Assembly (NCBI RefSeq): GCF_902459505.1
Contig: NC_047086.1
Span: 174,753,619 to 174,817,618, forward strand
From: Geotrypetes seraphini
Taxonomy: Eukaryota; Chordata; Amphibia; Gymnophiona; Dermophiidae
DNA length: 64,000 nt
Direction: 5' to 3'
This document shows, piece after piece, positions 44,007 to 55,809 of this stretch. The translations under genes were made by a program, and so were the position numbers. Numbering within the stretch: position 1 is the stretch's first letter; each line of letters begins with the position of its first letter. Under the pieces are notes generated by a model, which saw only the letters and a program-made list of their open reading frames with translations, was not told the origin of the DNA and ran no database searches.

Positions 44007-44475
44007 CTTAAAAGTCTTAGAAAAAATATATAAATCTGCTTGTCCACAAGTGCTCAGAGGTTTTCAAGTCGCTGAAATTGTACTGAATCTTCTAATCCAA
44101 GTGCAAGCATTTGTTTCTTGCACTTTGAATGCCATGGGACATGTTAAAGTTTCCATGGGATGATCAGAAATCTGTTGTGGTATAGACATATGCCTGTTTA
44201 CCAAGAATTGCAATCAGCTTCAGCTTCATCTCCGTTTCAAAGTGACCAAGTTTACCACTGTTCTGTTTGACTGGAGGCCAGTAGCCAGTTCAACAGACGC
44301 AGGCATCTCTACTGTTTTCATTGGCTATATTTTCTGAACAGCAAAACTTAAGATGAGATGATCCACTGTTTGTGTGATAGGTTTGCTGTTTCATTTGGTT
44401 TACTGAGAAATCATCATTTAGGTCTGCTTTTGCATTTTACTTTTAACTGCAAGAATCAGAGGTAACTATGTAAAA

Positions 44476-44802
44476 CAGTATATCACAAACTGTGTGCCAT
44501 GGCAAGATTCCAGGTGTGCCGCGAAAGAGACAAGTCAGTCACTGCCAGCACCAGCACCTCTCTTTCTCTCTGCCCCCTTAATGATGGAGAGATTTCCAAA
44601 ACATGGCAGTTTGTCTGGGTTTTGAAAGGCCCCTGAGCTCAGGGACGCATCTACAGGGCCTCTGAGCATGTGCGGACATCAATATGATGACATTGTGCAC
44701 ATGCGTGAGACGTCACTGGTTGACATCCGTGCATGCTCGGAGGCCCTATAGTTGTGGCCCCAAGGTTACTATGCCGTGGTGGAAAAGGTTTGTGAGACAC
44801 TG
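44476..44802. mobile_element. hAT element, 327 bp
   Basis: Ends CAGTATATCACAAACTGTGTG and AAAGGTTTGTGAGACACTG are flanked by a perfect 8-bp duplication atgtaaaa (44468-44475 and 44803-44810). The interior is GC-rich with 'gcatgtgcggacatcaatat' and a mirrored half. It belongs to the same family as 37048 and 57437. Confidence 0.9.
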
Positions 44803-44864
44803 ATGTAAAAGTAGTAAAAATTGGTAAAAGTGAAAGTTACAAATGTTTCCTGTATGCTTGCCCA

Positions 44865-45003
44865 GGGATTGGTAGCATGGAATGTTGATTCTCTTTGGTT
44901 TTTGCCATGTACTTATAACCTGGATTGGCCATTGTTGGAAATAGAATTCTGGGCTAGATGGACCTTTGGTCTGTCCCAGTATGGCAATTTTTATATTCTT
45001 ATG
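44865..45003 (+). mobile_element. CR1 LINE 3' end, short
   Basis: 'gggctagatggacctttggt' and 'cagtatggcaatttttat' followed by ATTCTTATGA are the CR1 3' terminus. Only the UTR remains. Confidence 0.8.
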
Positions 45004-45174
45004 ATGTGCTGCTCCAGAGAGCAGCTAGCTGAGTGAGCTCTGGGATCACCCAGATGGAATCCTTTCTTTTTAACAACTGCAACACAAGTCTCCTTGAGCA
45101 TTTTGCTATAGTGTACTGTATCTTCCCCTCTTTCTATGGACAAATATATTTTTTTCATCTGGTCCTGGGATGGT

Positions 45175-45800
45175 GATGAAATTAGGAGTGCAGGACTCGC
45201 GAGTACTAAGATAGCAGATATAATAGACGATAGCCTTCCGCTTAGTTCAGCATCTATTCAACAAATTACTGAAGCAGTAATATAGGCATTGGACTTAAAA
45301 TTTGAAAAAATGGAGCAAACTGGCTCCCTTACTCAATCTTTGACTGATCCACAGAAGATGAGGTGAGAGCAAAGGCGGCAGTCGCTGGTGCATGTCAAAG
45401 TCACTTTATATAAGTATGAAGAAAAACTCAAGGACCTAGAAAACAGGTCCTAACATAGCAATATATGTTTGATTGGACTCCCAGAGAACTTGAAGGATCC
45501 TGACTTCCTAGATTTTTGGAAACATGGCTGACATCAAAGTTTTTGCAGGGGCAGTCTTCAGGGCCTTTGTAGTGGAGCGGATCTATCAACTTGGAGCTCC
45601 ACAAAGTACTGATGTAAGACCGTAGATAGTAATTGCATGTATACTGAATTTGGCTCATAAGGACCATTATAATGAGAGTGTTTCCCAAGAAGAACTTAAT
45701 TTACCAAAATAAGAAAATGTTCTCTTTCAGGACTACTCTGATGGTAAGGCAGTACACCACAAAAGATTTTGTGCCACTTTGCAAGATTCTTCATGACAAG
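45175..45800 (+). pseudogene. Tx1/L1-like ORF1 remnant
   Basis: In broken frames the stretch reads KYEEKLKDLENRS, then IGLPENLKDPDF.DFW, and later an RINQLGAP-like segment. These match the end of the coiled coil and the RNA-binding start of L1/Tx1 ORF1 (LEDLENRSRR.N..I.GLPE). It has several stops and is clearly dead. Confidence 0.65.
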
Positions 45801-46075
45801 AACATAAAATTTGTTTTGCAGTACTGAGCATGACTGTGAGTATTTCATGATAGGGTTGTGCACATGTTTTCTACGGTGGAGGAATTGACTTGGGTACTAG
45901 ATGGGCCTGCATCCTTGCTGGATCGCACTCATTGGAACAGTGAGCAAGTGCATGGAAGATCTGCAGAATACAGAAGTATTGTGTTCTGCTGATGCTGGAA
46001 TTATTTTATATCATCCCTGTGTTGGAATTTTGTACCTTTGGATAAGTTATTTGTTAGATACTGCAGCATCTACTA

Positions 46076-46500
46076 CCATTTCCCTGAAAATAAGACCTAC
46101 CCCATAAAATAAGCCCTAGCATGATTTTTGGGGTAGGTCCTAATATAAGCCTTACTCCCAAAATAAGCCCTAGTTAAGATCTCTCCCTCCTATCCCTTTG
46201 TGCACCAGAACCCCACCGACCATCCCACCTTGAGCCTTACATACCTCTAAAGCTTTCCCTCTGCTATGTCACTGAAATTTTGTAACTTCATTCAACTTGT
46301 TTGATGCAGAATAAATTAAAATACCATTAACTTAGCAAAAGAATAAAAGTAATTGTTTGCTTCTATTCTTTAGGCTTTTACTGTGATCGCAGTTTTAATG
46401 CAATGAGGTTTTCGCTGGCAATGGGCTGCTTTGTGGCCTTCCCCGTCGGGGCCTTCCCTCTGCTGCATCACTGATATCATCTGCAGAAAAATTAATGGAG
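46076..46500. mobile_element. Tc1/mariner-type element fragment
   Basis: The left end CCATTTCCCTGAAAATAAGA follows TA, with 'ataagccctagcatgatttt' as in the element at 26802. Matching inner pieces ('gcggccttc'-like, 'gctgcatcactgatatcatc') recur at 46435-46490. No right end is visible. Confidence 0.6.
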
Positions 46501-47330
46501 AAATTGGGGTCTAATTTCTCCAGTCTAAGGATATCTGCTCAGCACAAAACTAATCAAATGTAAAAAATGTGGCAAGTTTGAAGTATGCGGAGGTACTTTG
46601 GAAACGCCAAAGAAAATTTAAATTGGAAATATTTAAAGAATCTCAAATGAAATCCTTTATATATTGATATGATACTGTAAGTGCTTATGTAAGTTTTAAT
46701 TGACAGGCTTGAACGGATCTGTGGATATCTTGAAAATCAGCCTGGCTTGGCATGTCCCGAGGACTGGGTTGAGAACCTCTACTGTACACAGATAAGTTCT
46801 TTTAAATGTTGAATACTCCGCCCTATATATTTCCCTCTTCTGCTTCATGTTCCCCCTTCTTTGCACTGCATAACATTTCAATTTCTATATACACCATAAG
46901 CCTTCTTTAAATTATTTAGAAAGTGGTTTCAAAGGCATTGTGGAAAAGGTTAAATGACGGCAATGCATACTCCAGCTAGCCAAAATCTATGTTCAAATAA
47001 CTAATATGCAACTTCTGTTGCCCATTTATGCAGCCTGCTACCAGACATTCAAAGCTGTTACAGAGCCTAGAAATATGTGAACTATGCTGTTTCCAGAAAT
47101 CTGGAGAGGGGGAAAGGGTGCTTTTTAAGTTCTGGTGTTGAAAAAATACCACAAAATATTTGGACACTGAATCAATGTTTTACTTCTGAAAATAAAAACA
47201 AGAGAACTTTTCCAACCATTGTTGTGCCCACAGCCTCTTTTGTTTGGCTTTTTAATGTTTATTTCCCTCCTTCTATTTCAGGTTTTTTCTTCCTCAGAGG
47301 TTGTTATTGGTCTATGGAACTCATTTTCAA
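46500..47330. other. No gene or repeat recognised
   Basis: AT-rich sequence with short frames only. None carries a recognisable domain. Confidence 0.4.
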
Positions 47331-47334
47331 TAAA

Positions 47335-48095
47335 GAAAGATGTTCAAAAAATGGCATAAATTGGTACTTGGACGTTTAGATTGCCAAAATGTCCAAGTGC
47401 TAATTTTCAAAGTTGACTTTCTGGATGTTCACCTAGATGTTTTAGCTGCTTGCATCCAAGGTTCAAGGGGGTATATTGGAGGTGAGTTATGGACGGGCTT
47501 AGCACATGGACATCTTGTGCTGATAATCAAACATTTCCCAAGACATCCTGCATGGACCTTAGATGTCTGGAGTTAGACCTGTTTTTAAAAGCATCTAAAT
47601 GCCAAAAAGGAACCCAAACTAGAGGGATTAAGTAATGACCACTCCCACACTCCCTGAGTGGTCACTGACTCCCTCCCACCCCACAAAGATCTGGATGAAG
47701 CTGTGCATATTCGTCTCTAGAACAGCAGCACCTCGCATGGGAAAACCTAGTACAGCAATACACAGGTGTCTAGAGTAACCTGGTGGGCAGTATAGTGAAC
47801 CATAGAGAGTGGGATCCAGGCCCATATCCCACTCTAACCACTACACTTATGGTGGAAAGAATGAGGCCACCCAAAACTCTACTATACTGTCATATAGGTG
47901 CCACCTGCAGTCATAAGGGCCATTAGGGTGGGAGACAGATGGGTATAGTAGGTTTGGAGGGAGTTTTGGAGGGCTCACCATACATTATAAGGGGGTTATG
48001 GTGAGATGCACATTTGGCACTTTTTATGTGAAGTTCATTGCAGTGCCCTCTAAGGTGCCCCACTGCTTTGTTGGTATGTCTGTGTGGCCAGTCCA
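47335..48095. mobile_element. Long inverted-repeat DNA element, copy C (one half)
   Basis: The right part (47960-48085) is the reverse complement of 5925-6000 in copy A (shared 'ttagagggcactacagtgaa' with one change). Other blocks match copies A and B directly. It ends where an L2-like LINE begins at about 48085, so one arm is missing. Confidence 0.55.
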
Positions 48096-48625
48096 TTGCA
48101 ATGACCCCAGTTTCTTATTGGATCTCTTTCAAACTGCTAGTATTGGTCTTTATCATCGTGCACTGTGCTTGGCCTGAATATCTCCTTGAATTTCTAGTAC
48201 CTTATAATCATGCTAGGGCCCTGCCTTTTTCACAAAGACGCTTCCTACAGATACCTTACCTGTCACACACTTCACCTTTCATCATGTAGAAGATTTTTAG
48301 TGTGCAAGATCCTGCCCTGTGGAAATCACTTCCTCTGGGCATACGTGTAGAAAATTTCTTATCAACTTTTAAGACTAAACTTAAAACGTACTTTTTTGAT
48401 AAGGCGTATAACTTTTAGGGGCCACTTATCGCTTAGTCATCTGGAGATGTTTAGATTCCCCTGTTGGAAGGGTTGGTTTTCTAGTTTATGGGTGAATTTT
48501 TTAATACTGCAGTGTTCCTTTTCTTTCTCTTTCCTATGCCATTGTAGTACTTTTTTGTGTCAATTTTATTATGCTGTAATCCACTTTGATAGTTTGCTCT
48601 TAGGTGGTATATTAAGCTTTTAACT
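48085..48625 (+). mobile_element. L2-like LINE 3' end
   Basis: In shifting frames it reads DPALWNHFLWAYV-like sequence and then NFLSTFKTKLKTYFFDKAYNF, the last part of L2-clade ORF2. The UTR ends 'taggtggtatattaagcttt', shared with the copy ending at 55800. Confidence 0.75.
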
Positions 48626-48809
48626 CACATCCTGTTTCTACTCCTCCCCCCATAGCTTCACTCAGTCCCTGTCTCCATCAACCAGCCTTTCTTCCGTTTA
48701 CCTCTCCTCTCTGCCTATCAGAGCAGCATTGTCTCTCCTAACTAGTAACACCTTTATCCCTCTCCCAGTGCCTTTGTCTTTTTTATCTTCACCCCTTCCT
48801 CACTGTCGT

Positions 48810-49200
48810 AGCTAAAGAGGTTGACGCTCTGGGAGGTGGCACCCTACATTGCCACACCATACGCCCCTATTCTTCCCTGCCACTTGAGTGTCCCATGCCC
48901 CTCGCCACTTGAGCACTTGCCCCCTACCCCTGCATACCTCTTGAAACATTCGCTGGCACGAGCCGCATCTTCCACCTGCCGCTCACATCAGCCTTGGCTC
49001 CCTTCTGATGTCGCGTCCTAGTCCTGCAACCAGGAAGTGATGCTAGAAGGAAGCGAAGGCCAGCGTGAGCAGCAGGTAGAAGATACTGCTTGCACCAGCA
49101 AACATTTAAAGAGGTATGCAGAGGGCAGAGAGGAGAGGAACTGGTGCCGGCATCCCCACGAAGATAGCGCCCAGGGCAGTCTGCCCCCCACTCCTTTATT
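48810..49200. mobile_element. GC-rich hAT-type element, ends worn
   Basis: Mirrored halves surround 'ctgatgtcgcgtcctagtcc' and 'accaggaagtgatgctagaa'. The opening 'tcgtagctaaagaggttgac' and the closing 'ttattatgctactgcc' resemble the ends of 54606-54933 (CAGTGGCATAGCTAGCG and CTATGCCACTG). Target duplications are not readable. Confidence 0.5.
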
Positions 49201-49333
49201 ATGCTACTGCCCTTCCTTGCTTCCTTTATTCCTCTCCCAATATCTCTCTTGTGTTCTTTAACTTAAGTAAAGTACTCATACTAAATATATATATTTGAGT
49301 GAGCATTACCTGTGGACATATTTTGGAAGGATT

Positions 49334-49530
49334 GGAGATTGTGGCGCAGTGGTTAAAGCTACAGCCTCAGCACCCTGAAGTTGTAGGTTCAAATCCTCCC
49401 ATTGCCCCAAGTACGTTAGATTGTGAGCCCACCAGGACAGACAGGGAAAAATGCTTGAGTACCTGAAAAAACTCATGTAAACCGTTCTGAGCTTTCCTGG
49501 GAGAACGGTATAGAAAACTGAATAAATAAA
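49334..49530 (+). mobile_element. tRNA-derived SINE
   Basis: The head has box A TGGCGCAGTGGTTAAAGC (49342-49359) and box B GGTTCAAATCC (49386-49396). The body is 'ccaccaggacagacagggaa' and 'aaaccgttctgagc'. The tail is AATAAATAAA (49520-49530). It is nearly full-length and, being transcribed by polymerase III, has no coding role. Confidence 0.85.
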
Positions 49531-49539
49531 TGGAGCCCT

Positions 49540-50360
49540 TCTTGTAGATTTGCTTCATTTGCAACCTAAACATCTGTTTTCAGACTATGACAACTATTTC
49601 TTTTTCTTGTTATTTATCCAAATTTGAATATTTCCTGCTATTCACCTGCCAGAGGCCAAAATGATTTGGGGTGAATCAGGTCTATTATTCTTTGTACTAA
49701 AAAAAATGTTTTTCTTTAAAGATGTATAACTCTTTCAATACCTTGCCTTTTTATTACACTTTTATGGATTTGTTTTCAATAATTGCATTTATCTGTTATA
49801 AGCCAACTTCTATTCAATTGTGCTAATTTACTTAGAACAATAATGCAGTCCAGTATAATATACAAACCCTGTCTACACAAGGAAGACTTTTTCTCCTTGA
49901 GTAATTATATCCAGCTTTATATTTTGTAATATTTCAGTCTCTGGAGAGACATTTATAATATAATAATAATAAAATGAACCAGTTGAATTTAGTTGCAGGC
50001 ATTATTCTTAATGATATTCATTTAGAATTTAATTGTCTTTATGTTTCATAACAGTACCCCACACCAAGCAGAAATGATCTGCCAAAAGTAAAATCTAAAG
50101 TTTCACGGAACATCCAATTAATTGCTTATGTTTGTAAAGATCAACATCCTGCCATTGATAAATTGAATTGGAATTAGTGTGGCTTAGTCAATTAGTTCTT
50201 GTATTAATCCTGCTAAATCTTTTTCAATTTGGTTTTCTAAAATTAAGTTTGCCCTATTACCCTTTGCCAATATTTTAATGAAGCTGACAAATGTGGATAA
50301 GTCAAACTGAATAATCAGTTGATAACGAAAGTTCATATTTCATCTACTGTACTTTGTTTT
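49540..50360. other. No gene or repeat recognised
   Basis: AT-rich DNA with no open frame of interest and no termini. It may be old intergenic sequence. Confidence 0.4.
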
Positions 50361-50366
50361 CCATTG

Positions 50367-50566
50367 TTCAGTCTTCAAAGAAGGTTTGGACAGGTTCCTA
50401 GACGATAAGGGGATTGAGGGGTACAGATAGGAGTTGAGGTAGGTTATAGGAATAGTCAGGGACCACAGCACAGGTGATAGACCTGGAGGGCCGCCGCGGG
50501 AGCGGACCGCTGGGCGGGATGGACCTCTGGTCTGACCCGGCGGAGGCAAATTCTTATGTTCTTGCT
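50367..50566 (+). mobile_element. CR1 LINE 3' end, short
   Basis: 'caaagaaggtttggacaggt' (last ORF2 codons), 'ggccgccgcgggagcggacc' and 'tctggtctgacccggcggag' followed by ATTCTTATGTTCTT. Its GC-rich 3' UTR resembles the copy at 4546-5012. Confidence 0.85.
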
Positions 50567-50970
50567 AACTTTAGTCTTTCTTAGACTTTGAAAACTTAAC
50601 TAAAGTAATGCTTGCTGTAGTAATTAGCAGATTGGCCTATTGGTGTTACATTCTTTCAAAAAGCAATCTAAAATAGTTACTTGCTCAAATAGGGTGGGAG
50701 AGTTGCTTTGTTTGGGGGTTGGGGGTATAACCTCATTCTGTTTCAGCTTCACTGTCTTCTCATAGTTTCTAGACTAAATTTACAATCTCCTATGGTTTTA
50801 AATGTATTCAGAGCAGTATGCCAAGGGACTTGACCAACGCTATAAGCTGTATGAACTAACAAAACATCTACATTTTTTTTCTTACCCCTCTTGTCAGAGA
50901 TACGAGTGTTAACCACCGGTGCTTCCATATTTAGTTATAAGATCTAAGTTATAGAACTTTGGTTGAAGGA

Positions 50971-51208
50971 GAGAGTGGTACGGTGGTTAAAGCTGCAACT
51001 TCAGCACCCTGCGGGTGTGGGTTCACACTCACACTCACACTGCTCCTTGTGACCCTGGGCAAATCACTTAATCCCCCCATTGCCTCAGGTACATTACATA
51101 GATTGTGAACCCACCAGGACAGACAGGGAAAAATGCTCGAGTACCTGAATAAATTCATGTAAACTGTTCTGAGCTCCCCTGGGAGAACAGCATAGAAAAT
51201 TGAATAAA
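50971..51208 (+). mobile_element. tRNA-derived SINE with CACACT expansion
   Basis: Box A 'gtacggtggttaaagctgca' (50980-50999). The box B region (51016-51026) is disturbed by a CACACT tandem expansion (51026-51048). The body is the same as 49334-49530, and the tail AATTGAATAAAT is near 51200. Confidence 0.85.
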
Positions 51209-51535
51209 TATCTATTTGGGAGTAAATTCTGTGTGGGTTGCTAAAAGTCAGGCTCCAAAATCTAGATGCTGAGCTTGTTTTCTATTACAGCTGAGGTGCA
51301 CACCAAACTGGTTTAGACAACTAGTGTAAGTCTACATCTGCACACCACACAACTCTTCTAAAAGCTGAACACATTTTGCTCATTGCTTATTGTATTCCTT
51401 TCAAATAAAATGTTCTTTCTTATCAGATACGTTCCAGTGACCTTCCCTCATTTCTATTCAGTTTTCTGGTTTATGACTTGCCAAAGAGAGCCCTCCGATC
51501 TTCACAACAACTGCTAACTGTCCCATCATTTAGAC

Positions 51536-51733
51536 CAGGGCTGCCCAAGTCCGGTCCTCGAGATCTACTGGCAGGCCAGGTTTTCAGGATATCCACAATG
51601 AATATGCATGAGAGAGAGAGATTTGCATACCAAGAAGGCAATGCAGGCAAATCTCTCTCATGCATATTCATTGCGGATATCCAAAAAACCTGGCCTGCCA
51701 GTAGATCTCGAGGACCGGACTTGGGCAGCCCTG
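51536..51733. mobile_element. hAT palindromic MITE, long-arm type
   Basis: A 198-bp, almost perfect palindrome with ends CAGGGCTGCCCAAGTCCGG and CCGGACTTGGGCAGCCCTG. It is flanked by a perfect duplication atttagac (51528-51535 and 51734-51741). It contains GAGAGAGAGA and 'aatgaatatgcatgag'. High arm identity suggests recent activity. Confidence 0.9.
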
Positions 51734-51741
51734 ATTTAGAC

Positions 51742-52360
51742 AGTTATTTCTTGATATTCACAGGAACTCTTCCTTCTCGGTCACGGCGCCTACACTTTGG
51801 AACTCCCTCCCACAGGACATCCGCAATGAAAGTTTGCTTTTAAGATTCAAGGCACAACTGAAAGCATATTACTTATTGCAGGCCTTCTATTCAGAATCCG
51901 ACAGAGCAGAATAAAAAATAAATAAATAAAATAAACCAAGATAAAAAGGGACTCCTTTTACTCTCTAGCCCAGGGGTGGGCAGCTCTGGTCCTTGAAGGC
52001 CGGAATCCAGTCGGGTTTTCAGGATTTCCCCAATGAATATGCATGAGATCTATTTGCATGCACTGCTTTCAGTGCATAATCATTGGGGAAATCCTGAAAA
52101 CCCGAATGGATTCCGACCCTTGGACCGGAGTTGCCTGCCCCTGCCCTAGCCTGATGTTTTATCCTTTTCCACATCTCAGATTTGATTGTAATTAACCTCT
52201 CGTTCTCTCCTCTTGTTCTTATTTGATGTTGGTTGTTTTTGTCCTTGCATTGGTATTAGTTTGTTTCATAACCCTCCTTTTATATGAGTTTGTAAACCGC
52301 ATAGATTTTAACCCTGGTTTTATATTTGCGGTATATTAAATAAAATGAACTTGAACTTTA
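51742..52360 (+). mobile_element. L2-like LINE 3' end carrying a hAT MITE
   Basis: It reads SVTAPTLWNSLPQDIRNESLLLRFKAQLKAYYLLQAF (from about 51775, split here only for description), the end of L2-clade ORF2. A 3' UTR with 'tgtaaaccgcatagatttta' and 'gcggtatattaaataaaatg' follows. A hAT MITE is inserted at 51971-52143, and another lies just upstream at 51536-51733. Confidence 0.8.
51971..52143. mobile_element. hAT palindromic MITE
   Basis: 173 bp with ends CAGGGGTGGGCAGCTCTGG and CCGGAGTTGCCTGCCCCTG. It is flanked by ctctagcc and ccctagcc (51963-51970 and 52144-52151, 7 of 8). It is inserted in the L2-like 3' UTR. Confidence 0.85.
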
Positions 52361-52379
52361 GGTGTCATCACTTATACTA

Positions 52380-52760
52380 AGGGCCTCTTCTATCTAACTG
52401 CACTAGTGCATTGGGAGCAGCGCAGGCCATTCAGCGCGGCTCACCGCACTACAAACTTATAGCGCAGTTTGATGGAAGAGGCCCCAAGCCTATGGCTGGC
52501 ATAAATGGTGGCACTTAAATGCGGCAGTTGCACACATAAACACAACTATTCTATAAAGTGTGTGCAATAATGGAATGCCTCTAATCTGCCTATGCCTCTC
52601 CTATGCTAATGCACACTTTCGATCCGCATGTGAGAGAAATTAGGCACACTGGCCCAGATTCTATAAACGACACCTGAAGCTAGGTGCCTAGACCTGCACG
52701 CCTAGCCGATCTAGGTGCCTAACTTAACGCCCTTTTATAAAACCACGACCAGACTACGTA
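52380..52760. repeat. Two worn DNA-element fragments
   Basis: At 52380-52488 a palindrome with arms 'gggcctcttctatctaac' and 'gatggaagaggcccc'. From 52640 on, 'cagattctataaacgacacc' with 'ctaggtgcctaac' belongs to the TAGGCGCC-type repeat. No duplications are readable. Confidence 0.4.
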
Positions 52761-53220
52761 ACCATACACCAGCGTGCGCCCTGCACTCGAGCCAAGAATA
52801 CCTGCCGGAAATACCATCCTTCAGAGACATCAAATACAAAAGTGTCAGGACAAGAATGTTCCTATCTTCTCTCTTTCTCTTTTTCAAGGTTTATTTTACT
52901 TGGATCCTGATACTCTACCAGGCCAGTTAGAGGTGTTCGTTTAATAAGTATGTTCTATATAGTTTTATTATAGTATTGAATTATTGTATCTTATATATAT
53001 GTAGATTGATATTATCTGCAAATACCACTTTAGCCACACTCCATACACAAAATGGTCTCTCTTTTTCCCCTCCCACTTTTTCTTTTTTTTCAAGGTTTAA
53101 TAAGTATTTTGTATATAGTTTATTAAAGTAATTACATCCGTAGCAGAATGTGTGCTTTTATTCCCAATTGTTATATGTAGTGTTGGAGGAAAATCATTTA
53201 AGTTTGCTTGAAATTACTTA

Positions 53221-53332
53221 CAGCCTGTTTTACAAAGCCGCATAGCAACAGCCCCAAAGCCCTTTAAATCTCTGTGGGCTTCGGGGCCGTTACCGCGCAG
53301 CAGCCGCTTGCTCGGCTTTGTAAAACAGGCCC
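53221..53332. mobile_element. Harbinger-type palindromic MITE, 112 bp
   Basis: Ends CAGCCTGTTTTACAAAGCCG and CGGCTTTGTAAAACAGGC. It is flanked by TTA (53218-53220 and 53333-53335). It is one of the shortest copies here. Confidence 0.7.
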
Positions 53333-53339
53333 TTAGAAT

Positions 53340-54600
53340 AAAAAGAGGGTTATGCCAGAAAAAGGACTGAGCCATTTTAAAGGACAAAAGACATGGCCAG
53401 ACAGATGCAGATCAGGTGAATAAACAAAAGCATGGATGTACCAGTGCCCCTGCCTTCACAGTCTGCAAGACAATCTCATCATGACATCACCGAGATAAAG
53501 ACTTCCCTTCTCTGTGATACACTGCTCTATGACTGGATGTGATGCTAGAGACTGCCCATGAGTTTTGATGCATGCTGGGAACCCCTCCATATCTATAAAG
53601 CATAGACACACTGGGCCTTCTTTTTTTCCTCTTCCTTCGGACCAGTGCTGGATCAAGCTGCAACATCTGCAACCATGTGCGTCCTGCAAATGTGCTGAGT
53701 TTGGGCCTATCATGCGGTCTTCTAAGGACTTTTCAACCAGCATTTGTGAGTAACTTTGATCCTTTAACCGTAGAGAAATTTTGTCTAGTTTAATCCTATT
53801 ATCTCTGCTCAAAAAGATCCTATTTGTAACTACTGCTTCTACCAGCTTGATTGTAATTTTATACTTGCTCTAAAAAGAAAATAAACTTTCAGTTTGCTTA
53901 TAAATGTTCTGAGTCTTATTTCTTGATATTTAATGAGCTAAATTTTAATCAAGCGAGCTAACTTTCCCCAAATTAATAGTTCTTTATATGTTATATTCCT
54001 CTGAGAGCGATATAGCTTATTGGTAGAGTTCCATCCATTTAATAATAATTTTTATAACACAAAAAATGTCATAAGCCAGTAGCAAGATTCTCAGAGGGGC
54101 ACATCCATATGTCAACATGCATTTGAAAAAGAAAAGAGAAAAAAAGAGAGGGAAAGGAAGAAGAGAGGGAAAAATAGAGACATCTCCAGTTAATTTTGCC
54201 TTTTTGTGCAATGGAATGAGAAAGGTAAATCCCATCTCAGGTGCAAGGGTTCCTTGCCACCTGAAGTCCATCTCAAGTTTACTGATCTGTTGAAGGTTTG
54301 AACATATCCATGCACCTAAATGTTTACAGAATTACCCTCTTAGCTCTAGGCAGGAGTTAGAGCACATGCAGTAGTTATCTGGGTACTACAGCTATTCACT
54401 GGTAGTGTCTAGATACAGTAACTAACTGGGCAAGTAAGACTAAATAAGATGCCTTCCTAACTACTGTATATCTAGTTAGTTATTCAGGTACTAATGCTGA
54501 AACAACTTCCAAATACTGCTGAATATTGAACAATAGGTTTCTACATTTACTGCACATAGATTTAGGGCCTGATTTACTATGATATGAAGATGGGTTACCT
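53340..54600. other. No gene or repeat recognised
   Basis: A 118-codon minus-strand frame (53812-53456) has no recognisable domain and no exon-like context. The remaining sequence is AT-rich. Confidence 0.35.
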
Positions 54601-54605
54601 TCAAA

Positions 54606-54933
54606 CAGTGGCATAGCTAGCGTGAGCAGCGTCCTGGGCGGTAGCACCCTCTCCCTGCCCTCTTTCCCACCCTGCCGCGTATGCGCACCCCTGGCACCAG
54701 CAGCCACCAACTTACTGCCTGTGTCGGCTACAGCTCTTCCTCTGATGTCACTTCCTCCAGGATGTGACATCAGCGAAAGCGCCAAAGCCGACGTGGATAG
54801 TAAGTCAGTGGCTTCTGGCGCTGAAGTTAAAAAGGTACAGGAGAAGAAGGGGCATGCGCTCAGCAGGGGAAGGAGTAGGAAAGGGGGGAGGAGAGGAGGG
54901 TTGGCGATGCCCCCCCCCTTTACTATGCCACTG
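54606..54933. mobile_element. hAT element, 328 bp
   Basis: Ends CAGTGGCATAGCTAGCG and TTTACTATGCCACTG. The flanks ccttcaaa and tcttcgaa match at 6 of 8 positions. The interior is GC-rich with a mirrored 'gatgtcacttcctcc' and 'ggatgtgacatc'. It has no coding function. Confidence 0.7.
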
Positions 54934-55129
54934 TCTTCGAAAGGTCAAAAAAAGAGATTACCTTATTTCCTTTATTTTTTGTTTTATTTCTATATAGTAC
55001 CCCCTTAAACAGAGAATGGGAAAAGCCTCAGTGAATCAGGCTCTTAAGCAGCAATTGAAACTATGATCTTTCACGGGATTGAAAAGGAAAATGTCTGTTT
55101 CTTAAAGTCCGTATTCTGGGATTCTGAAA

Positions 55130-55800
55130 CAGTACTTCACTCTAGTCTAGTCAGGCCTCATTGCTTCAAGTTCCAGCTGTCAAAGCCACTCGGTTGACAA
55201 GTACATGAATAGGGGCTTTTTATTACTTGGCTCCTGTTCTGTGGAATTCTTTACCACAAAACCTTAGACAGGAACTATCTTTGGTTCGCTTTAGGAAGTG
55301 TTTGAAAGCTTATTTCTTTCAGCACGCATTTGGTGTTCTGTTGTCAGAGGACTGATGCAGCATGGTGAAGGATACTGTGGAGTACAGAGAGTGTACGAGG
55401 GGGTGCTGAAACGTTCTAAGCCCAACCAACCAACTTCTAAAATTCTGAGTGTTATTTTTGCCACTGTAGCTAAGATATGAGTGTCTTATTTCGTTAAGTA
55501 CCAATTTGCAGAAATGAAATTCTATGTCTTGACATTATTTCAGATCATTGATTGAACCATATCCACATCATTCTCTTCTTGGATGGGCTGAGAATGTTTC
55601 AGCACCTCCTTGTATGAATAAACTTGCCTTAAAATTTGGGGTTTACTCTGATTTGTTCTTGGGTGGGTGCTTTCGGAGGGGGTCTGTCCTATTGCTGATG
55701 TAGTTCTTGTCTTTCATTTTTGCTTTTAATTGTACACTACTGGATTTGCCGTTTGGTGACTAGGTGGTATATTAAGTTTAATAAATCTGTAATCTGTAAT
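55130..55800 (+). mobile_element. L2-like LINE 3' end split by a mariner-type MITE
   Basis: The 55225-55330 part reads APVLWNSLPQNLRQ-like sequence and then LSLVRFRKCLKAYFFQHAF, the last ORF2 block. A 217-bp mariner-type MITE (55396-55612) interrupts it. The UTR resumes to 'taggtggtatattaagttta' and the repeated tail ATCTGTAATCTGTAAT at 55785-55800. Confidence 0.8.
55396..55612. mobile_element. Tc1/mariner-type MITE, 217 bp
   Basis: Ends CGAGGGGGTGCTGAAACGTT and AATGTTTCAGCACCTCCTTG are flanked by TA (55394-55395 and 55613-55614). The interior matches the copy at 28104. It lies within an L2-like LINE. Confidence 0.85.
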
Positions 55801-55809
55801 TCTCAACCT

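Noticed and set aside
53456-53812. A 118-codon minus-strand frame with many Cys
   Set aside because: No domain pattern, no splice context, and no repeat family either. It is probably chance.
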